A stretch of DNA of 64,000 nt from a virus, in IMG/VR virus record IMGVR_UViG_3300027754_003437, positions 84,929 to 148,928 of that record; one strand, 5' to 3'. Made by a program: the position numbers and the translations under genes. Under the pieces are notes generated by a model. The model saw nothing but the letters and a program-made list of their open reading frames with translations. It was not told where the DNA came from and searched no databases. Of the stretch, positions 18,001 to 27,000 are shown one piece after another (the stretch's first letter is position 1; each line of letters opens with the position of its first letter).

Positions 18001-21000
18001 TTCACAGCAACTACCCGCCCCAGACTGCTGATCACCGCTGTGGCTTCTGCTGGTTCGGTTGCGTCGCCTGTGATAATAACCACAGGTGGTTCTGTGTATC
18101 CTGACCCGCCATCAATGATTTCCACACTGTCTAATATCAACAAATAATTGCTGTACCATTGATTGTATGGCCAAGTTGACCACAGCGTACTGGTTGCAGG
18201 CAAATCACTTTGTGTATTGGTTGGTGAATTAAATGCATTGCCGTGATTGTACGGCAACAAGATTGGGCTTGTAAATTTGGCTATTTCCAACGTTGTGTTG
18301 TAATAGGCCGGCAAATCAAAGTCAGTTAAATCGCCAAAGAACTCATCGGCGCCGGTGTACTTCAAATTAAATTCACGGATACTGACATGATATGGTTTGA
18401 CTTCTTGAATATAGTCACTCACAAATTCTTGATTGTCAATGATGTAATTCTGATATGGGATCAATTGGCGAATTCTGTGATCTACATCAATCAAACTGGT
18501 CTTGACCAGCCATTCAGGTGCAGAGAATTCGCTCAACACAAAGTTAAACATCAAGACCAAGGCCTTGTTGCGTTGTATTGCAAGATCATCAATCAACAAT
18601 TCTTCGTTGATGGCTTGAATAATTTTTCTTGTTTCAATCACAGGCTCTTGGTCAAAATATTGTGCATCAAATACTTCAACATCAAAGCCAAAACGTCCCA
18701 GGGCATAGTCATATAGTTCTGCAGAGAATTCAATGGTGCCATCTTGCAGTGCAACTCGTTCAAACCCAAGATCGGTTAGCAAATAAATTTCAAACTTGCC
18801 TTGTGCATTGGCAGTGACTTTAACACTACTACCAACCGGTAATATTAATGTAGTCAATGCGGAGTATGTGGCTACTTCGGCCACAACTTTGGTACTGGCA
18901 TTATATCCTGGACGGTACCAGTTGATATAACTCCAATAGTCAGGTGTGTTGTATCCTTGCACTTGAGTCAATTTTAAAACTCTTGTGTTGGCCTGCGTGT
19001 CGCTTAGTTCAACGGTGTAGACCGTCCACAGTCCATTGTTGCTACTGTCTGTGGTCACAAGATATTTGTAACCCAATGGTATTGACCCGCTGGTGTTGGA
19101 CCAGAACGGTGTTTGGAATCCTAGTATTTCTAAATTGGCCACCTGTAGGTTCCAATTGGTCACAGAGACGCTGTCTACTATTTCAGTTTGTGGAGGGATA
19201 GGTGCGCTACTGTTGAGTAGATTGAATGATCTACTTTCACTGATTGGATATTGTGCCAATACTGTGTTTGCACGTTTTAAATAGTTTTTCAATGCCGCAA
19301 AACGATTCACAAACATACTTTGTCGTGGACGGAATTGTACACCATAACGTTCTGCTGGGTTCAAATTAGGATCAGGAACTTTGTTACCAAATGTATCTAC
19401 CCCGCACAAACTGTCTTGAAGTTTACGATACAGGCTGTCACTCAAGAAGCCATCGGCACGATCTTGTGGAATCAGTTCATACTCAACGTGTACATTGTCA
19501 TTTGTGTATTCTCGATCGTACTCAATGTTGATAATAGTATCGCTGGCTTCAATATAGTCAGCACTGTTGTACAGAGCAACGGTGCTGGCATTGATTGGTG
19601 CTAGATAAGCAATACCACTAGCTCTGGGATCAGCAATGTAAGATGCAACTGTGCTGGCTGGTAAAGTTTTGCCCAGTTGTGTTGCAGTTACCGTGATACC
19701 TCTCACCCAGAAATAGTAATAGGTAGCAAAGGTTCCGTCTTGTGACAGATTGGTATTCACAGTATAAGATGCTGTGTTCAACGGAGTTCCTTCACCGGTG
19801 TAGGCGGAAGGAGGCGTTGTGCTTTGTATCCACTGATACACATCAACTTCGCTGCCTGGGAACAATTGTGCCCAACGTCGAGAAGCATACACAACACTGT
19901 CTTGATTGGGATCAATAAATCTTACTGTACTGATGTCCCACCAAATTTCTCCCACGTGATCTGCAAACCATGTTGTGCCTTTGAGGTTGGACGGGCCTGT
20001 GTTGTAAGCGGCAGGATCCACTGCACCGACATAATCGATATTGGCACGTGCCGCGCCCAATATCTTGCCTTGCAGTGGGTTGATGAAGTCCAAGAACTGT
20101 GTTCTGGCGCTGGTGATTCTATCGTAAAAGAACACACTGTTCAACAGTCGAATATCAACAGTGGGCTGTTCAATCTCTGCCACTGACCATGCTGGAGAAC
20201 CAGTTGGGTTTTCAAAAACAAACACAGCACCAAAATTGGCGGTGCTATCTCCGCTGTCGTTCTTGGGTGCGCCAGCCATGAGCACACCCGAAGTGTAATT
20301 TACTGCGGCGCCAAATGTGTCATATGATTGGACTTGACTGTTGTTGATTTGTTGTCCAAATACAAATTTGCCTGGGTTAGTAACAGTCAGTGTACTGCTT
20401 GGCAAATAATCAAAAGTATAAATTGCACCACTTTGTACAATCACAGAGAAGAATATGGTACTGCCAGCATCAAAATAAGTTGTGCCATCATCAAATATAG
20501 TTTCAAGGTACAGCGTACCTCGTGGTGCGCCAACAACCAAGTTGATAGCATTGTCGTTGACACTGATGGCACTACCAAATGCCGCATACTCCACAGGATA
20601 TGGACTGGTAATCAACTGTGTCCAAGCAAATGTATCAAAGCCCAAAGTTGTAAATGCCGTGCCCACACTACCAGGTGCTACTTGTACCTTGTTGAACGGT
20701 GCGGCTGCCGCAGAATTTTTAACATTGATTGTTAGGTATCCAGCGGTACTGACTGTGGCCAACACGTTTGGAACTGTAGAATTGATTGCGTTGGCCAGGC
20801 TTGCCACAGTGGTACCAGTCAGTACCACATCCATGTTGTTGACTCTAATGGTGTTGCCAACAGTGAATGTGGGATTGGCCACTGTGGCAGTGATTGTGCC
20901 ATAAACTCGGCTTTGGTTTACAAAACGTTCAACCACACCACCTTTAAAAATCTGTTGGCTGCTTTGTGGTTCTCCCACATATAGACTGCAATTGTTGTCG

Positions 21001-24000
21001 CAAATTTCTACTGCTTGCCCAAAGTTTGAAAAGTTAGCCACGGTATTTTGCGAAACTGTTTGTAATAAATTAAATTGATTGGTCTCAATTTCAACTACAT
21101 CGCCTACCTTGAGGTCACCCAAGATAGTAATTGTGTTTCCACTTACTGTGAAAGAGTTAGGTGCATCAATCACGCTGTCAGTTTGATTGATGTAGAATTC
21201 ATTGTTGACAATCACGCTCACAGGCGCAGTTGGTGCAGATCCTAGTACTGTGAAATTGGTGCTGGAAGAATTGCTATTGCAAATGAATCTTTGTACATTA
21301 CGGTCAAACACATAAACTTGTCCGGCTTCCACGTTGCCATCAATTGTGATATAAGGAGTTCCCACCAGGACCTGGCGACCATCTGTAGTACATGAAATGC
21401 TGTGACCAAAGCGATCAGAAGCACCAAGTCCAGCCACAGTAAGAGTATTTGTATATTCAAAGTAACCGTTGGCTCTTACGATTATGATATCACTACTGAT
21501 ATATGATCCGGTAAATGTCACTGTTGTGCCTGCAAATGTGTAATCAATATTGGGTCGCAACAACGCTCCATTAACTTCAATACTGAATGAGTATATGTTT
21601 GTGGCTGTGAACAGTCCGGGCAAAGATGATGATGTTCCAGCAAGATTGTACGTTGCAGCCGAGTAGGGAATTTGAAAACTGTTATAACGTGCAAATTCAA
21701 TCAATAATTGGGCAACAGCTGTGCCTGTGCCTGAACCTGCCCCGGTAGCGACGAATTCAACCCCCACAGTGTTTGAACTTGCGCCAATTGCTGTGAAGTC
21801 GGTGGTACCCAAAGTTAAAATTGTGTATGTGGCACCTGGTACAAAACTGCCTGCTATAGTATTTCCTGGTGCAGATGCAAAAGTAACTGTGCCGAAACTG
21901 CCACTGATTGTGTAGTCAGTTCCGACTGTTTGTATTTGTCCATTCAAGGTAACTTTGAGTTGGTAGTCGTTGTTGATTTGTATGGTATCATTGATAGTGT
22001 ATGCTGTGGTCACTCCGTCGGCGATCGTTTTGATAACTTGATTCTGCCAATCAACATAGCCATATGCATGTACGCTGTTTAGTCCTGGTGCGCCAATGTA
22101 CATCCAACGCTCGTCTAGACTCATGGCCACACTGTAACCAAATTCTCCTGCACCAGTTAATAATGTACCGTATGCCGCAGGTTGTGTGAGCAATTGCCAT
22201 TGCCCAAAAGGAATAGATCCCGGAACTCCCAGTGTCGGGTCGCGATAGATCACACAAGCATAGCCGTTGTTGGCTTGGCTGCCAGATCCCAAACTAGCAC
22301 TAGCACCGGCCACTGCCCAGGATTGATTGCCAAAGTCTATGGCATTACCGTATCCACGCACACCTGTTGCATCTAGTGTGAGTATTGCATCGCCTGTGCC
22401 TAACGGACTTACAGGTGTGTACTGATCGCTGTAACTCTTGACGTATACATATATTGCGCCTTTTGAAGTACCTGTGTAAAATCCATAGTTTGGACTACCC
22501 ACAAATGCGGCCAATTTGTTTCTGGCCTGTGCCACGCTGGCACCGTATTGTTCTCCAGCATCTAGCAGTACTGGATTTAGTGCAACAATGCTTGAGAACA
22601 CATCATTCTTTTGCAACACTTCCCACAAGCCGTCACCGTTGTCGTCGACCCAAACTTTGGCGCCTGGCAAGATATTTAGAGCATAAGGCAAACTGTCAAC
22701 ATCACTGGCCTGAGCCACTCGCATGGTCTGCAATGTGAATCCAATTCCTGTGCCATTGGCCACTGCACGATTGCTGGTAAATGCAAATGCAATGTTTACT
22801 GTGTCCAGATTGGGAACACTGAGTACCTGATATACTCCATTGATTTCACTGTCAAAGAATTTGATGATCAGTTTATCACCGGTTGTCAGGCCGTGTTGAT
22901 CATTAAAAATCACACGACTTGTACCGTTCAGGTTGTCACAAACGTGTTGAATTTGTCCTGGTACTGCTTGCGCACGATAAATGTTCCAATCGTAATCGTT
23001 GATCTTGGCAACCCAGATACTGGTACCTACCTGAATTGAATCAATATTTGCTGCCAGACTTTCTGTGTTTGTTATGTCGAACACTGTGATATCAGTATCG
23101 TCAAGACTCACATAACCTGCTGTGGGTAACCCGATATCTGTGGGCAATTCAGTAGTGGTTGGAAGAATGTCTGTACTGGTCAGTTTGTAACTACTACGCC
23201 ACACATCGGTCAAGTATATTTGTTGGTCTGCGGCACTTGCTTGTTGTGGCACAACCACTTGTACCAGGCTAGGATTTGCACTCAACAACGCACGGTTCAA
23301 ACGCAATTCAACAAAACTACGATTGGCATTGGCACCATATGTCGCACGTTGTACTGCCCAGTTTTCATAGATTGTGTAGTCAGCGGCTTCTTTACCTAGG
23401 TTGGCAGACTTGAACAAGTCTGTGGCCAGTCTAGTACCTTTGGTGCCTAGGAATTGTCTATAAACATTGACCTGACTCACATCGTCAAGATTCAACGCAG
23501 CCAGGTACTGACGTGGTTTGAATCCAATCAAGCCATAAGATAACAAATCATTGTCTGTTTCAATGTTGGCAGCATTGATGTTGTAACTGTTGGCCAGTTG
23601 GTCGGCTTTGTTGGCCAGGTTGGGTAACAATCCAAGTTCAATTTGTGTGTAGTCGCTTTGTGTCCAAGTATTGAAGTCAAACTTTACACTGGGTTGCACA
23701 ATGGTCAGGGCCGACCAGTATACGTTTTTATACTTGACAATTTCGCCCTTGCTATAAGTTCTTAATCCTGTCCACTCTTGAACATTGTCTTGATTTAAAA
23801 TAAATCCAGGAGTATCTACACTTCCGTTCCAGTCGCTGGTGGTCACTGCCACCAGTGTCAATCTACTTTGTCTTGCTCCAGTGACTGGATTATAAATCAA
23901 ATCTCCAAACACGCTCTTGTTGTTCAGTACCATCATGTGTTCGTAGTTGGTAAATCTCAAATTGATATAACTGATGCTTTGTGTGGTCAGTGGCTGAATA

Positions 24001-27000
24001 GTGAATGTATTTCCCAGGCGAACAACATTTAATGAACGTGTGGGTATTTCGTTTGAATTTTGATCCAGTAATAAGTTTTCGCTAGTTTCGGTCACAATGC
24101 TGTCGACCACTGCACCTGGTCGAGTAACAGTCAGCCCTCCAGCCAATGGATTCAAATTGATAATGGCATTTGTGCCCCAGCCTTGTTGGCTCCAGTACAA
24201 GAATTCCGTGACCATTCTTGGCCAGTCTAGTGTGTAACCATTGGCTCTGTCGGTAAATGTTAGTCCTTGGGTTTCCAACAGTTTGCCGTAACTCAGCAAG
24301 AAATCACTCACTGCGGTTTCATTCACAAACACAAATCCATACGGAACCTGTGTCACATTGTCTGAATAAAAAGTTGGTACAAGCACAGTGATACCGCCGG
24401 CGCTGTATTCTTGCAGTTTGCCCACTGCTTGGCTTTGTAGTATTTCAAAATACGGTTGTGTTGTGCCATAACCAAATACAGCGTATCCGCCACCGTCAAC
24501 TTTTTGCACAGCCACACTGCTGTATCGTATCTGATCAAACGGCTGATTTTTGTACAACAAGATGTTGTAACTTTCGTCTGGAATCGTCAGCGTTGTGTTG
24601 GTACTGTTGGGACTAGACTTCTCAGTAACCAATTTGACATATTGTTTGTCTGAGTAACTGGCCATTCTATAGCATAATCTAACATCCAATGCCGCAAGAT
24701 CCGCAGTCAAAAGATCGGTTGAGTTGATACCTGTTTGTCTATTGTAATCTACAATCCAGTTAATGTAACTGGCTTTGCTGACGTCGTTGCCATACACTTC
24801 AATACCATTGGCATCCAATCTATACCGTTGATTATAGAGATATTGATTGTAGTCAGTATCGAACTTGTACAAATCACGATCGGCAAACAACGCAAAGAAC
24901 TCGGCCGGACGAGTAACTGCCAACACATGCATTACCGAGAAAGGATATGAACTGGAATTCCACCATGACGCTTCAACTGGGCCACCGTCGCCAATGGCCC
25001 AACTCTTTTGATATCTGGCGCTGACATTTTGATTCAATGGCACGCCGCCCACAACACTGTTTTGTGGGCTCAGCAACTCGCCTTCACCGCCTGTGGGTAT
25101 GACCGATGTCAACCCCGGTCTTGCGTAATTAGGCTTGTAATAAGGCACAACAGGATCTGCCACAAGGCCGGCTTCCAAGTCGTCCCACAACACCAAGTTG
25201 TCTGCGGTATACGGCGCTGGACCATAACGATCTTGCCACCAGGTGGGTTCAATTTCTAAGCCCAACATTTCCCAGGGTGTGTACTCGGGCTGTTGAGTAT
25301 CATAGAAGTAGCGATAGATACCGCGCCATGCGCCTAGTAAATTTTCGTTGTTGAGGCGGTTGGTAGTGCCACTATAGTTCCAGGTAAACTCATTGGTGGC
25401 ACTAAATGTTTGTTCTTTGTAATTTAGTTTGTTCCATCCGCAGTAACTCAACAAGTCCTCGGCAAAGATATTGTTAATTTCTTCAAAGGTATATCCTGTG
25501 TCACGGAACTGTCCGGGCAATACATTTTCTATTGTGAGAGGTACAGGGTTGCCATCTTGTTTGATATTGTTGTAGATTCTTGTTTCAAATTCTAGCAACA
25601 CTTGGTCTCGTATGTCTCCAAACACCGGAGTTTCACTGCCGTCGTGTCCGATAATAAATTCGCCTGTGCCATTCGAAGTTACCAGTGTTGTTATCTCTGG
25701 TTCATATTTTGGATACAGGCCCATTTTACTAGGAGTATTGGGTACAAAATTTCCATAGGTGGCACTGTATTCATTGATTGTGACTGTGTCGCCAACTGCG
25801 AGAGTCGCTGATATTGTTAGTCTTGGGCCGTCGGTGGCCACAACATATTCTAGATCTCTGGTCAATATCTCATCATTTAGATATACACAAAGTCCAAGGT
25901 AGTTGGCTGATGTGTAGTTGTACACTTGTACAGTATCAAATGTGGCTCTAGTGGTTAGACCCACAGTGTAGGTATTGCTATAACTTGTGACGCCTTGTGG
26001 GATCATGTCACTCCAGTAGAAAGGTTGAGTTTCTAATTTGCCCAGGGTGATATCTTGTATGGCTTGATCGAGAATTGTGGCAGTGGTTTTAAAAGCAATG
26101 TTGTTTTGAGTCAACACTGCATCCAGCATTTGCGCTTTGAATTTAGTATACTCACGGCTATTATATTGCAAAGATGCAAATATATTGTAACTGGGACTAC
26201 GCATGAAGTAGCCAGCCAGGGTCAACGGTGCGCTTTGTTGTAGAATTTCAAGGCCGTACGGAACAATATTGCCAAGGTCACGACTGTTGTTTGATCCGTT
26301 GATTGGTCCGGTCAAGTCCAATAAGTTTTCACAAATGGTTTCGTAATGAGTACGAATAGTACCTAATGTAAATGCAGGGCTGTTTGCATTGAGAGGATTA
26401 CTTTGTAAATTATCTGGCACCTGATAAAAACCTACTGTGCTGGTTTGATCGCTCAATGCCAATACTTCAATAATATCTGTAGGCAAGTAGGTGTTAGTCA
26501 GTGTAATAACTGTACTGTTTGTGCCAACAGTATAGGTATACGTGCTGGGATCAATAAACACACTGCCAACATAGATTTTTATCACAGGAACTGCAATTAC
26601 AGTTTGTGATGTCACTGCAATATCAAGTTTGAGACTCTGTCCTGTGTAAGTAAATTTAAACTGTTGATAGATTTGTTGTTCAACTACCGCAGTTTGCCAA
26701 CCAATTAACTTGTAATAAGTTACGCGATCTTCATACTCTCTTGCGGCGCCCGAACTGATAGGAGTTGCTGTGCTGACATTGTCAATTGTATAAGTGAATG
26801 TGTCAACGTACAGGTTGTTGTCAAACAGAATATCACCAACGTTGTTGATGTTAAGGTATTGTAAAGGAAATTGCAAAACGGTATCAAGTATGGTTGTGTC
26901 GCCCACAGCATAACTGAACAATTTTGAGCCCACAAAGTCACTGGATTGATACTTGACTCGATCGCCAAAACTCACACCATCTATATCGTATACGTTGTAT

